Origin: Akkermansia muciniphila
Lineage (GTDB): Bacteria > Verrucomicrobiota > Verrucomicrobiia > Verrucomicrobiales > Verrucomicrobiaceae
Length of the DNA: 33,215 bases
Direction: 5' to 3'
NCBI GenBank assembly: GCA_945882215.1
Contig: CAMCWM010000041.1
Location: 1-33,215 of the forward strand
Part shown: piece by piece, positions 24,257 through 32,767 of the stretch
Layout of the letters: every line of letters starts with the position of its first letter
Position numbering within the stretch: position 1 is the first letter of the stretch
Notes under the pieces: generated by a model
Databases searched by the model: none
Seen by the model: only the letters and a program-made list of their open reading frames with translations
Told to the model about the DNA's origin: nothing
Program-made: the position numbers and the translations under genes

Positions 24257-24508
24257 ATGACAATGCTTCAAATCCCTGTCGATGACAGATGGCTCCTGCG
24301 GGCCGGAATGACCGTCGCGGAGCTGGCTGGCGAGTTGCGTGTTTTTTTGGCCGCCAAGCTTTATGAATCCAGCCGCCTGACCCTCGGACAAGCGGCTGAA
24401 ATGGCAGGTCAGCCGGTCTGGACGTTCATGGAGTCGATCTCACGCCTGGGTGTGTCAGTGATCAACATGGACCTCGACATGCTCAAAAATGACATCGCCC
24501 GCGCCTGA
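24257..24508 (+). CDS. UPF0175 family antitoxin
   Basis: This 83-aa protein shows the UPF0175 pattern: LRVFLAAKLYESSRLTLGQA, followed by AEMAGQPVWTFMESISRLGV, a helix-turn-helix-like segment, and then a short acidic end ([13 protein letters not shown]). UPF0175 proteins are commonly found in front of PIN-type DUF3368 genes and are taken to be the antitoxins and DNA-binding autoregulators of those pairs. That is the arrangement here, since the toxin ORF overlaps the last 20 bp. I chose the ATG at 24257; 24263 is also possible. The pair interrupts the polysaccharide cluster and is unrelated to glycan synthesis. Confidence 0.85.
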   Translation: MTMLQIPVDDRWLLRAGMTVAELAGELRVFLAAKLYESSRLTLGQAAEMAGQPVWTFMESISRLGVSVINMDLDMLKNDIARA

Positions 24509-24998
24509 GCCGCTGATCATCTGCGATGCCAGTCCGTTGATTCTGCTGGCAAAGATTTCCCAGGCTGACCTCGTGCTGAAACTGGCGGATGAAGTCTGGA
24601 TTCCGGATGTCGTGTGGGATGAACTCATTCACAAAAGCGGCACGCAGCCGGAGATTCCTATTTTGGTCAACCTGTTCAGCAAGCATGTTCGCACATCCGA
24701 CGAGGCGGTGAGGAAAGTGTTCCAAACGCAGGTGGATGCCGGTGAAGCCGCAGCGCTCGCTCTCGGTCTCAAACATTCCCAGGCTCTTTTGCTCATGGAT
24801 GACCGGCGCGGGCGTCTTTTGACGGCTCATCAAGGCCTGCGCTGCATCGGGACGCAGGGACTGCTCCTGCGTGCCAGACGCGCGGGGCATGTGGGGGCGT
24901 TGCGCCCGCTGCTTCAGTCCCTTCGCCTCCACGGCATGTTTCTCACCGCCGCCCTCGTAAACGAAATGCTTTGTGCCGCTGGCGAGGAGCCGCTATGA
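24489..24998 (+). CDS. DUF3368 PIN-domain toxin
   Basis: This 169-aa protein has the DUF3368/PIN layout. An N-terminal [13 protein letters not shown] (11-23) carries the first acidic residue (D13). WDELI (43-47) follows, then [12 protein letters not shown] (83-94) with acidic residues, then LLMDDRRGR (101-109). These acidic residues would bind Mg2+ for RNA cleavage, as in VapC-type PIN toxins. It overlaps the UPF0175 gene by 20 bp, consistent with a type II toxin-antitoxin operon. The TGA stop (24996-24998) overlaps the ATG of a short reading frame that encodes a piece of RmlB, an unusual junction described separately. RNase activity is inferred from the family. Confidence 0.87.
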   Translation: MTSPAPEPLIICDASPLILLAKISQADLVLKLADEVWIPDVVWDELIHKSGTQPEIPILVNLFSKHVRTSDEAVRKVFQTQVDAGEAAALALGLKHSQALLLMDDRRGRLLTAHQGLRCIGTQGLLLRARRAGHVGALRPLLQSLRLHGMFLTAALVNEMLCAAGEEPL

Positions 24999-25123
24999 CC
25001 AGCAAAATCGACCGCGAACTCGGCTGGCGTCCCGCGCACACTTTTGAAACCGGCATTCGTGAGACGGTGGCGTGGTATCTGCAAAACCAGGCGTGGTGTC
25101 AGTCGGCGCTTTCACGGCACTAG
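24995..25123 (+). pseudogene. Orphan 3' end of a second rmlB
   Basis: The 42-codon frame from ATG 24995 to TAG 25123 encodes [20 protein letters not shown], followed by [11 protein letters not shown] and ten more residues, in register with the C-terminus of RmlB ([31 protein letters not shown]). By eye 22 of 35 aligned residues are identical, and the DNA has diverged as well, so this is not a fresh duplication of the neighbouring rmlB. No Rossmann domain or catalytic residues are present, so it cannot be a dehydratase. It is probably the tail of an older rmlB left behind when the present rmlB and/or the toxin-antitoxin pair arrived. The ATG overlaps the toxin stop, so the peptide could still be made. 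Confidence 0.85.
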
Positions 25124-25162
25124 CGGCATCCCGTTCCGCGGCTTCTCAATTTCTTGTCTCAC

Positions 25163-26365
25163 ATGGATGCCAGTCAGTCTGATGGGGAAAATCGGCGGGT
25201 GCGTCTGCTGATTTATGCTCATTACTTTGTGCCCAGCGTCGGTGGCGTTGAGACGGTGGTGCTTGCTCTGGCGGCGGGATTGACGACGCATGAGACCGGC
25301 TATGAAGTCATCGTCGTCACGCAGACCCGGCGTGGGGAGCATGACGATGATTCCCTGCCTTATCAGGTGGTGCGTTGTCCGTCGTGGTTGCGGTTATGGC
25401 ATTTGATCCAGAAGGTGGATGTGGTGCATGCAGCGGGCACGGCGATCAGCCCGGTGGTACTGGGGCTGCTGGCGCGCAAGCCGGTGGTCGTCGAGCATCA
25501 CGGCTTTCAGGCCATCTGCCCGAATGGCCAGTTGCTGCAGCAGCCGCAGGACATGCCATGCCCCGGTCATTTCATGGCTGGAAACCACGCTGCCTGCCTG
25601 CGTTGCAGCCCCCGGCGCGCCGGATGGACCACGTTCAGGCTCTGGCTGTCCACGTTCGTACGTCGTTGGATGTGCCGGCGTGTGGCCGTCAATCTAGTGC
25701 CGACGGGCTGGCTGGGCGGGTTGTTATGTCTGCCACGTACCGAGACCGTGCATCACGGTGTGGTCACGCCGCAGGCTCTACCGCCGCCCGCCGCGCACGA
25801 GGCCGAGTGCGTTCTGTTCATCGGCCGGCTGGTCAAGCCCAAGGGCGTTCACATCCTGCTACAGGCCGTTCAAAGTCTGCATGAACGCGGCATGCGCTTT
25901 CAAACATGCATTGTGGGTGATGGCCCTGAGCGTGCGTTGCTCGAGGAAAGAATGCGTTCGGACGAATCTGGCGCAGTGGTGCGGTTTCTCGGCAAATTGG
26001 CGGAGGCAGACCTGCCTGAGGTTTTGCGCCAGGCTCTCGTGCTGGTCGTTCCGTCACTGGGAGGCGAGGTGTTTGGCATGGTCGTGTTGGAAAACATGGC
26101 GCGAGGCATTCCGGTCATCGCCTCAGACATCGGCGCGTTTCAGGAGGTCATGGGCGACGCGGGCGTTTCCTTCAAGACAGGGAATGCGGACGACCTCGTC
26201 AGGCATCTTGCCGCAGTGCTCAATGATCGTGATCTGTCCGCCCGTTTGGCGCAGGCCTCTGCCCGCCGGGCCTCGGAGTTCACGCTCCGGCGCATGGTGG
26301 ATGAGCACGCGCGCATTTACCGTCGTCTGGCGGACGGCAGGCCGCAGGAAATGAGACACGCATGA
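25163..26365 (+). CDS. GT4-family glycosyltransferase
   Basis: This 400-aa protein has a GT-B fold pattern. The N-terminal domain begins RLLIYAHYFVPSVGGVETVV, with the Gly-rich acceptor-side loop. The C-terminal domain has LFIGRLVKPKGVHILLQA near residue 220 and the donor-binding GGEVFGMVVLENMARGIPVI, followed by ASDIG, an E-x7-E pattern typical of retaining GT4 enzymes. A cysteine-rich stretch in the N-domain (CPNG, MPCPGHF, ACLRC) resembles cysteine clusters seen in some GT4 enzymes. It probably transfers a sugar onto the growing lipid-linked glycan at the inner membrane. ATG 25163 was chosen over TTG 25154. It overlaps the next gene by ATGA. Confidence 0.93.
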   Translation: MDASQSDGENRRVRLLIYAHYFVPSVGGVETVVLALAAGLTTHETGYEVIVVTQTRRGEHDDDSLPYQVVRCPSWLRLWHLIQKVDVVHAAGTAISPVVLGLLARKPVVVEHHGFQAICPNGQLLQQPQDMPCPGHFMAGNHAACLRCSPRRAGWTTFRLWLSTFVRRWMCRRVAVNLVPTGWLGGLLCLPRTETVHHGVVTPQALPPPAAHEAECVLFIGRLVKPKGVHILLQAVQSLHERGMRFQTCIVGDGPERALLEERMRSDESGAVVRFLGKLAEADLPEVLRQALVLVVPSLGGEVFGMVVLENMARGIPVIASDIGAFQEVMGDAGVSFKTGNADDLVRHLAAVLNDRDLSARLAQASARRASEFTLRRMVDEHARIYRRLADGRPQEMRHA

Positions 26366-27255
26366 ACTTGCTCAAGCCATGGTTTGTCTTTCGTCCTCAA
26401 CAACTGCTTCTGCGCATCCTGCGCCAGTTCTACCTGCCAGCGGAGGCCGTGGTGCGGCTGCCGTGGGGGCTGCCGCTCGCCATCCGGCCTCGCATGGCCA
26501 TCGGGCGGGCCATCTGGCACACCGGACTTTACGATCTCGCCGTCACCGAGGCATTGCATCGTCTCGTTTTGCCCGGTGCTGTGTGTCTCGATGTCGGGGC
26601 GAACATCGGCTGTCTCACCGGACTGATGGCGCTGCGTGCAGGCAGCACGGGCAGTGTGACGGCCTTCGAGCCTTTCGAGTCCAGTCATCGCCAGTTGGTT
26701 CACAACCTGCGTCTCGCCGAAGCAGCCGTGAAGACTCTTGCTCCGGTCACCGTGCATTGTCTCGGATTGAGCGATCACACGGGCGCTGCCAGCCTGGTGT
26801 TTGAGGACGCGGAAAAAAACGTCGATGTGCAGATCAACGAAGGCACGCCCTATGTCGGAGCCGCCACAGATTCCAATCGCGCTGTGCCAATCGAAATCGC
26901 CCGGCTCGATGATGTGCTTGGTGCTGCCAAAGTGGATGTCATGAAAATGGATGTCGAAGGCCATGAATTGGCAGTTCTGCACGGTGCGTCCGCCGCACTC
27001 GCCGCGCGCCGCATCACCAGCATCGTGTTTGAGGATCACGCCACCGGTCCACGCAGCCCCGTCCGCGCCCTGCTTGAGGAGGCGGGGTATCAGATTCGCC
27101 GGCTTGCCTGGACGCTCGCTGGCCCCGGACTGCTGGCGAGTGATGAAGCGGAGGTGCCGCATCGTCAGGAATCGCCGAATTATCTCGCCACGCTCGATCC
27201 ACAGGTGCTTCCGCGTCTGGAAGCCCGTGGCTGGCAGTGTCTCAAAGCCGCATGA
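26362..27255 (+). CDS. FkbM-family methyltransferase (copy 1)
   Basis: This 297-aa protein has the FkbM pattern. SAM motif I is CLDVGANIGCLTGLMAL, strand 2 ends in TAFEPFESSHRQL, and the conserved VDVMKMDVEGHELAVLHGA holds the DVEGxE signature. FkbM-type enzymes O-methylate sugars or polyketides using SAM. In this cluster it most likely methylates a sugar of the glycan; the acceptor cannot be predicted. It is coupled by ATGA overlaps to the glycosyltransferase before it and to the flippase after it, so the three are probably translated from one message. Confidence 0.92.
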   Translation: MNLLKPWFVFRPQQLLLRILRQFYLPAEAVVRLPWGLPLAIRPRMAIGRAIWHTGLYDLAVTEALHRLVLPGAVCLDVGANIGCLTGLMALRAGSTGSVTAFEPFESSHRQLVHNLRLAEAAVKTLAPVTVHCLGLSDHTGAASLVFEDAEKNVDVQINEGTPYVGAATDSNRAVPIEIARLDDVLGAAKVDVMKMDVEGHELAVLHGASAALAARRITSIVFEDHATGPRSPVRALLEEAGYQIRRLAWTLAGPGLLASDEAEVPHRQESPNYLATLDPQVLPRLEARGWQCLKAA

Positions 27256-28781
27256 ACGCCTCCGCCCTGGCCGCACGCTTTCCCGGCTTCATCCGGCATC
27301 CCTTGGAGCGCATTCTTGCCTCGCCCTTGGGTGGCAGGCTCGCACGGGGAGCCTTCTGGTCCTTGGTCGGAACAGCTCTCTCGAAGGTGCTCTCGACTCT
27401 GTCATGGGTCATCGTCGGACGCATGCTGGGGAAGACCGGCTTCGGCGAGATCGGCATGATCCAAAACACAGTGGGCATCTTTGGTGCTGCGGCAGGTTTT
27501 GGCATGGGCATGGCAGCCACGAAATATGTGGCGGAATATCGTCAGACCGACCCGGACCGTGCCGGGCGCTTCATCGCCCTCGCCAGCGCCACGACTTGGA
27601 TTACCTCTGGAGTGTTGTCCATCGTACTCATCCTGATGTCTGGCTGGCTGGCGCGAGAGACGTTGGCCGCGCCACACCTGACCGGTCTGCTTCAGATTTC
27701 ATCGCTGCTGCTTTTGTTTAGCGGGATCACGGGAGCGCAGACGGGAGCGCTTTCAGGGTTTGAGGCCTTCAAAGTCATTGCTCGTGTCAATCTAGTGACC
27801 GGCCTGCTCTCCTTCCCATGCATGGTGCTTGGGGCTCTTTGGGGAGATGTCACGGGTGCTCTTTGGGGGTTGATCGCATCCACCATTCTTGGAGCCATCT
27901 TTAACTGGACTGCGTTGCGCATTGAGTCACGCCGAGCAGGGGTGAGGGTGCATTACCGGGGGTGCTGGCAGGAGTCGCGCGTGTTTTGGGACTTCAATTT
28001 CCCGGGCATGGTGAACACCGTGTTCAGTGCCCTCGTCGTCTGGGCCGTGGGGGCCATGCTTGTTCGCCACAGCAGCAGTTTTGGTGATCTCGGCATCTAC
28101 AACGCCGTCCAGCGCATCCGCCAGATTCCAGAAAACATCGCCGTCATGTTGCTTGCCCCCATGCTTCCGATTTTGAGTGACTCCTTTGGGAGGCGCGACA
28201 TGGCAACCTACGGCAAGACGCTGCTCTTCGCGTTTGTCGTGAGTTGCGTGGTCATCATTCCGCTCGCCTTGATGCAAATGGCCGCTCCATGGCTGACCCT
28301 GCTGCCCTATGGCAGGGAGTTCGAAGGTGGAGACCCTGGGGTGGTCATATGGGTCATGGCATGGACCATCTGTTACGCCCTTACCTGGCCTATGGGCAGC
28401 ATCCTCATCAGCATGGGCCGCATCTGGTTTGCCCTTGCGGTGGGAACGCTTTCCAGTGTCATCAATCTGGTCCTCTCAGCTTGGCTCATTCCCCTCATGG
28501 GGGCTTCAGGCATGGCTTTGGCCGCGTTCATAGGCATGTTGGCCGCCTGTGTTCCGTGTTTGGTGCTGCTCTGTCGTGAGCTGCCTGAGTTGATGAAATT
28601 GGTGCGTTGGTGGACCATGCTCGGGATCACCGCCTCGCTTGCGGTGGTTTGCATCGTTGCGGCGCACCATCTCTCCAGAGCGGCAGCCGCCGGTGTCGGG
28701 ATTTCCTGCGGTGCCCTGTTTCTTTTCTGGAGGCTGCATCCCTGGACCAATCAGGCCGGCCGAATCTCCACTCCCTCATGA
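27252..28781 (+). CDS. Wzx-like polysaccharide flippase
   Basis: This 509-aa integral membrane protein has roughly 12-14 hydrophobic segments along its length. The N-terminal part ([20 protein letters not shown], then [20 protein letters not shown]) is typical of the polysaccharide-transport/MOP superfamily, as is the spacing with a central loop before [17 protein letters not shown]. It should flip the lipid-linked repeat unit from the inner to the outer leaflet, and it is the only transporter seen in the cluster. No Wzy polymerase is recognisable in the window. The start is ATG 27252 in the ATGA overlap; it ends in another ATGA with the epimerase gene. Confidence 0.92.
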   Translation: MNASALAARFPGFIRHPLERILASPLGGRLARGAFWSLVGTALSKVLSTLSWVIVGRMLGKTGFGEIGMIQNTVGIFGAAAGFGMGMAATKYVAEYRQTDPDRAGRFIALASATTWITSGVLSIVLILMSGWLARETLAAPHLTGLLQISSLLLLFSGITGAQTGALSGFEAFKVIARVNLVTGLLSFPCMVLGALWGDVTGALWGLIASTILGAIFNWTALRIESRRAGVRVHYRGCWQESRVFWDFNFPGMVNTVFSALVVWAVGAMLVRHSSSFGDLGIYNAVQRIRQIPENIAVMLLAPMLPILSDSFGRRDMATYGKTLLFAFVVSCVVIIPLALMQMAAPWLTLLPYGREFEGGDPGVVIWVMAWTICYALTWPMGSILISMGRIWFALAVGTLSSVINLVLSAWLIPLMGASGMALAAFIGMLAACVPCLVLLCRELPELMKLVRWWTMLGITASLAVVCIVAAHHLSRAAAAGVGISCGALFLFWRLHPWTNQAGRISTPS

Positions 28782-29827
28782 AACTTCTCGTTACCGGTTC
28801 CTCAGGCCTCATTGGCTCTGAAGTCGTCAGTTACTTTTCCGCCTTGGGCTGGCAGGTCCATGGGGTGGACAACAATATGCGCGCCGACTTCTTCGGTCCG
28901 CAAGGGGACACCCGCTGGAATCAGGAGCGACTGCAATCTCGGTTCTCAGCGTTTCGTCATCATGAACTCGATATCCGGGACCGGAAGGCCGTCCTCGCCT
29001 GTCTGGAAACCTTGAAGCCCGATCTGGTCGTTCACACGGCCGCTCAGCCGAGCCACGACCTCGCCGCCTCACGCCCATTCGATGATTTCGACACCAATGC
29101 CGTCGGCACCCTGAACCTGCTGGAGGCCACGCGGCTGCATGCGCTGGACGCCACCTTCGTCCATATGAGCACGAACAAAGTCTATGGCGACCGGCCCAAC
29201 ACCATCCGGCTCAAGGAACTGCCCAGCCGTTGGGATTACGATGACCCGGCCTTCGAGAAGGGCATCACCGAAGATTTCCCTATCGACCAGAGCAAGCACA
29301 GCCTCTTTGGTGCGTCCAAATTGGCGGCGGATGTCATGGTGCAGGAATACGGGCGCTACTTCGGCATGAAGACCTGCTGCCTGCGCGGTGGCTGCCTCAC
29401 CGGCCCCAATCACAGTGGCGTCGAACTTCATGGCTTTCTTAGCTACCTCATCAAGTGCAACGTCGAGGGGCGTCTCTACAAGGTCTTCGGCTACCAGGGC
29501 AAGCAGGTCCGCGACAACATCCACTCCTACGACGTCGCCCAGTTCATCTGGGCTTTCCATGAGGCCCCCCGCTGTGGTGAAGTGTACAACATTGGCGGCG
29601 GCCGTACCAACAGCACCTCCATCCTGGAGGCCTTCGAGAAGATTGCCGCCCTCTCTGGCAAGCCGATGCAGTGGGAGTATGTGGATAAGAACCGGGAAGG
29701 GGACCACATCTGCTACATCAGCGACCTCGCCAAGATGAAAGCCCATTATCCGGGATGGGACATCACCAAATCGTTGGAAGATGTATTCCAAGAGATTTAC
29801 GAGGCTCAACAGCAAGCGCCTAACTGA
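28778..29827 (+). CDS. CDP-paratose/tyvelose 2-epimerase-like SDR
   Basis: This 349-aa extended SDR has GSSGLIG (7-13) for NAD binding and then features of the CDP-paratose 2-epimerase group: [18 protein letters not shown] (31-48), [13 protein letters not shown] (129-141), [20 protein letters not shown] (174-193), and [19 protein letters not shown], then [13 protein letters not shown]. The usual catalytic Tyr of the Y-x3-K motif is Phe (F177, with K181), which I believe is shared by part of this subfamily. It probably acts on a nucleotide sugar, but the substrate is uncertain because no CDP-sugar pathway genes are present here. The start is in an ATGA overlap with the flippase. Confidence 0.88.
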   Translation: MKLLVTGSSGLIGSEVVSYFSALGWQVHGVDNNMRADFFGPQGDTRWNQERLQSRFSAFRHHELDIRDRKAVLACLETLKPDLVVHTAAQPSHDLAASRPFDDFDTNAVGTLNLLEATRLHALDATFVHMSTNKVYGDRPNTIRLKELPSRWDYDDPAFEKGITEDFPIDQSKHSLFGASKLAADVMVQEYGRYFGMKTCCLRGGCLTGPNHSGVELHGFLSYLIKCNVEGRLYKVFGYQGKQVRDNIHSYDVAQFIWAFHEAPRCGEVYNIGGGRTNSTSILEAFEKIAALSGKPMQWEYVDKNREGDHICYISDLAKMKAHYPGWDITKSLEDVFQEIYEAQQQAPN

Positions 29828-29843
29828 CGACAACCAAAATTAG

Positions 29844-30737
29844 ATGAAAAGGTTATGTTTTCAGGCCCTCAAAAGTGCATGGCACTTAACCAAACAATTA
29901 TTTCCATCACTTGCGAACGCAATTAGGCAACGGATTGACGCGCGCAACGAACGCCGTCATTGGGATGAAAGGATTGTCGATGTGCTAGCCTGCCCGGACA
30001 ATTCACGTCTGCCACGAGTGGATAATGCTGGTGCAGTCGTCGAAGGCTTTCAAGTGATGCACAATGGCATCGAAGTGGAGGTGAACAGCTACTACGGCGA
30101 TGGCATTACACGAATGCTGGCCGCAAATCGCGGCTGTCATGAACCGCAGGAAGAGGTTGTGTTTCAGCATGTGGTGCGCTCGTTGCCAGCACATGCAGTG
30201 ATCATCGAGGTCGGTGCCTACTGGTCCTTTTATTCGATGTGGTTCGCCAAAACAGTGGTTGATGCCAGAATATATTTGATCGAACCGGAAGCAGCAAACT
30301 TGGACGTCGGAAGAAGAAACTTTGCACATAATCACTGCAAAGGAGAATTTACCCGAGGATACGTGGGTGCCCGGCCTGGCAAGGCGGCGGACAGTATAGA
30401 GATCATCTCGGTGGATGAATTTGCCGCTGAACGTGCTCTGGATCATATTCACATGCTGCATGCTGACGTTCAATCCTTCGAATTGAAGATGCTCGATGGA
30501 TGCACGCGGCTGCTCTCCATCCAGGCGGTGGACTATCTGTTTATCTCGACACACTCGCAAGACCTGCATAGGAAATGCACGGAACGGCTTGTCCAGCATG
30601 GCTACCGCATCCTGGCATCAGTGGACATGGAAGAGAGCTACAGCCTGGATGGTATTCTGGTGGCTTGCAGTCCTGCGGTGAGCGCACCTGTTTTCGATCC
30701 GCCATCCAAGAAAACGCCACATTCACTGTCAGCATGA
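29844..30737 (+). CDS. FkbM-like methyltransferase, divergent and lower GC
   Basis: This 297-aa protein shows a degenerate FkbM pattern. Motif I reads IIEVGAYWSFYSMWFAK (120-136) instead of DVGANxG, followed by YLIEPEAANLDVGRRNF (144-160) and MLHADVQSFELKMLDGC (204-220) in place of KIDVEGxE. The lengths between motifs fit the fold, but SAM binding may be altered. The first 100 bp are clearly AT-rich and the gene as a whole has lower GC than its neighbours, suggesting separate acquisition. It is the only gene in this run not overlapped with the one before it (16-bp gap). It overlaps the next FkbM gene by ATGA. Confidence 0.75.
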   Translation: MKRLCFQALKSAWHLTKQLFPSLANAIRQRIDARNERRHWDERIVDVLACPDNSRLPRVDNAGAVVEGFQVMHNGIEVEVNSYYGDGITRMLAANRGCHEPQEEVVFQHVVRSLPAHAVIIEVGAYWSFYSMWFAKTVVDARIYLIEPEAANLDVGRRNFAHNHCKGEFTRGYVGARPGKAADSIEIISVDEFAAERALDHIHMLHADVQSFELKMLDGCTRLLSIQAVDYLFISTHSQDLHRKCTERLVQHGYRILASVDMEESYSLDGILVACSPAVSAPVFDPPSKKTPHSLSA

Positions 30738-31540
30738 AACTACGGCCGCTCGTCAAATACTGGCTGTACGGCAAGTGTCCTGGTATGGCGGGTGCCTTTC
30801 CCTACTATGGGGTGCGGGTGCATTTTCCCAAAGGATCGCTGAGCTTCAAGGCGGCCTGCCAGCAGGGCATCTTCGAGGCTGACAACGTCACAGTGCTACG
30901 CGCTTTGGTCGAGCCTGACAGTTGCATGTTCGACGTGGGGGCGAACATCGGTCTCATGGCCATTCCCGTGTTGAGTGCCGAGCCTCAATGCCGGGTGATT
31001 TCATTCGATCCATCGGCGAATGTGCTGCCAAGCCTGCGCAAAACGATAGCTGGCTCCCCCTTTGGCGACCGTTGGACGTTGGTTGAGAAGGCGGTGGGGG
31101 CGGCTCCAGGCACAATCACCTTCACCCTGTCCAGTGAGGCTGACAGCTTGTTTGATGGTATACGGCCCACGCATCGCGTGGCCAGCGCCGCCCAAGTTGA
31201 GGTCGAGATGACCACTCTCGATGAGGTTTGGATCGGAGCGGGCAAGCCCCGCGTCTCCCTCATCAAGATCGATGTCGAGGGCGCGGAGTCAGAAGTGCTG
31301 CGTGGCGCTGCGGAGCTTCTGCGTGTCGAACGTCCGTTCGTGTTGCTGGAATGGAATCGTCAAAACCTTGCCGCGTATGGCCGCCCCTCAGACTTTATCC
31401 TGAAGTTTGCCAGTGAGGCAGACTATGAGGTGATGGCGGTTCCTGGACTGAACAAGGTGGAGAACACGAACCAGTTGAAAGTCCACATGGTGTTCACGGA
31501 GAATTTTTTGCTCAGTCCTCAAGGAGATCGTCGGTCCTGA
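30734..31540 (+). CDS. FkbM-family methyltransferase (copy 3)
   Basis: This 268-aa protein has an intact FkbM core: FDVGANIGLMAIPVL (66-80), VISFDPSANVLPSLRKT, and VSLIKIDVEGAESEVLRGA with the DVEGxE signature. It is expected to transfer a methyl group from SAM to a sugar hydroxyl of the glycan. The start at ATG 30734 lies in the ATGA overlap with the preceding divergent FkbM gene. An in-frame upstream start would merely extend it back into that gene. Three FkbM-type genes within 5.2 kb suggest a heavily methylated polymer, or one used to vary methylation. Confidence 0.92.
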   Translation: MKLRPLVKYWLYGKCPGMAGAFPYYGVRVHFPKGSLSFKAACQQGIFEADNVTVLRALVEPDSCMFDVGANIGLMAIPVLSAEPQCRVISFDPSANVLPSLRKTIAGSPFGDRWTLVEKAVGAAPGTITFTLSSEADSLFDGIRPTHRVASAAQVEVEMTTLDEVWIGAGKPRVSLIKIDVEGAESEVLRGAAELLRVERPFVLLEWNRQNLAAYGRPSDFILKFASEADYEVMAVPGLNKVENTNQLKVHMVFTENFLLSPQGDRRS

Positions 31541-31552
31541 CCTGCTTCCTGC

Positions 31553-32767
31553 ATGGAAACCTCTGAGTTACCCCGGTTGCTCTACCTGGCAGATGTACCG
31601 GTAGAGAGCAGCTACCATGGGTCGGCATTGCTCTATCGTCTCTTGCAGGACTATCCGGTGGATCGTTTGCTGGTGATCGAGCCTTCTGCCGGTCGGTCGC
31701 AATTCTCGCGGCGTCTTCCGGACGCTCGTTATGAACAGGTTTCGATCAGGGGCGCGCGGCTCATTCGCACTCGTTTGGCGGCACTTTATTCTTCCGTTCA
31801 GTTCATTTGCTCGTCAGTCGGGATGAAAAAAATCGATGCCCTGCTGGGCTCTTTTCAGCCGGAGGCTGTTCTGACGGTTGCCCATGCCTGTCTCTGGCGG
31901 ACCGCAGCTGCCTTTGCCAACCGCCGTCAACTGCCTCTGCATCTCATCTGCCATGATGAGATCACTCAGATGGTCCCGCACCTCCCGGCGCTGAAGGGCT
32001 GGGTCGAACAGGCATTCGGCGACGTTTATCGTGCCTCCGCCTCCCGGTTCTGTGTCTCGCCTTACATGCGGGATGATTATCGCGCCCGGTTCGGGGTGGA
32101 TGCGCAGGTGTTATATCCTTCCCGCGCAGCCGATGTGCCCAAGTATCAGGTTCCACCTGATCATCTGGCCTCGCTGCCTCACGGCCTTCGAGTCGCTTTT
32201 GCTGGCACCATCAATTCTCCCGGGCATGCTCGTTTGCTCCAAGATCTGGCATCTTGCCTTCAGTCTCTCGGGGGCAAATTGCTGTTGTATGGACCCATCA
32301 CGGAAGAAATTTCCCGGCAGGTCGGCCTAGCGCTGCCCAACGTGGAGCTTCGCGGGTTGCTGCCATCGAATGTGTTGATTCAGACTCTTCGCACCGAGGC
32401 CAATCTGCTTTACGTTCCCATGTCCTTCGAACCGCAAGATCGCCTGGCCATGAAAACCAACTTCCCCAGCAAGCTGGCGGATTACACAGCGGTGGGCCTG
32501 CCCCTCCTGGTTCAAGGGCCCTCCGACAGTTCAGCGGCCATGTGGGCTCTGGAGAACCCAGGGGTTGCGGAAGTCGTCACAGAATCATCTGGGGAGGCAT
32601 TGGCCCAATCCTTGACAAAGTTTGCCGGTGACTCAGCAAGGAGGCTGGCGCTTGGAGCCAAGTCGCTTGAAGTCGGCCACCGCTTCTTTGCACATGATCG
32701 GGCCCGTCAGATGTTTCAGGGTGGATTGCGACAGGGTGCAAAACTGGCACAAAAATCCGTTCCATGA
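31553..32767 (+). CDS. Glycosyltransferase, GT-B fold (GT4-like)
   Basis: This 404-aa protein has two Rossmann-like halves. The C-terminal half is the more typical: LRVAFAGTINSPGHARLLQD, KLLLYGPITEE, NVELRGLLPSN, and FPSKLADYTAVGLPLLVQGP, which resembles the donor-site region of GT4-type enzymes. The N-terminal half is weakly conserved. It is encoded 12 bp after an FkbM gene and overlaps the DUF218 gene by ATGA, so it belongs to the polysaccharide run. Donor and acceptor cannot be predicted. Confidence 0.82.
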   Translation: METSELPRLLYLADVPVESSYHGSALLYRLLQDYPVDRLLVIEPSAGRSQFSRRLPDARYEQVSIRGARLIRTRLAALYSSVQFICSSVGMKKIDALLGSFQPEAVLTVAHACLWRTAAAFANRRQLPLHLICHDEITQMVPHLPALKGWVEQAFGDVYRASASRFCVSPYMRDDYRARFGVDAQVLYPSRAADVPKYQVPPDHLASLPHGLRVAFAGTINSPGHARLLQDLASCLQSLGGKLLLYGPITEEISRQVGLALPNVELRGLLPSNVLIQTLRTEANLLYVPMSFEPQDRLAMKTNFPSKLADYTAVGLPLLVQGPSDSSAAMWALENPGVAEVVTESSGEALAQSLTKFAGDSARRLALGAKSLEVGHRFFAHDRARQMFQGGLRQGAKLAQKSVP

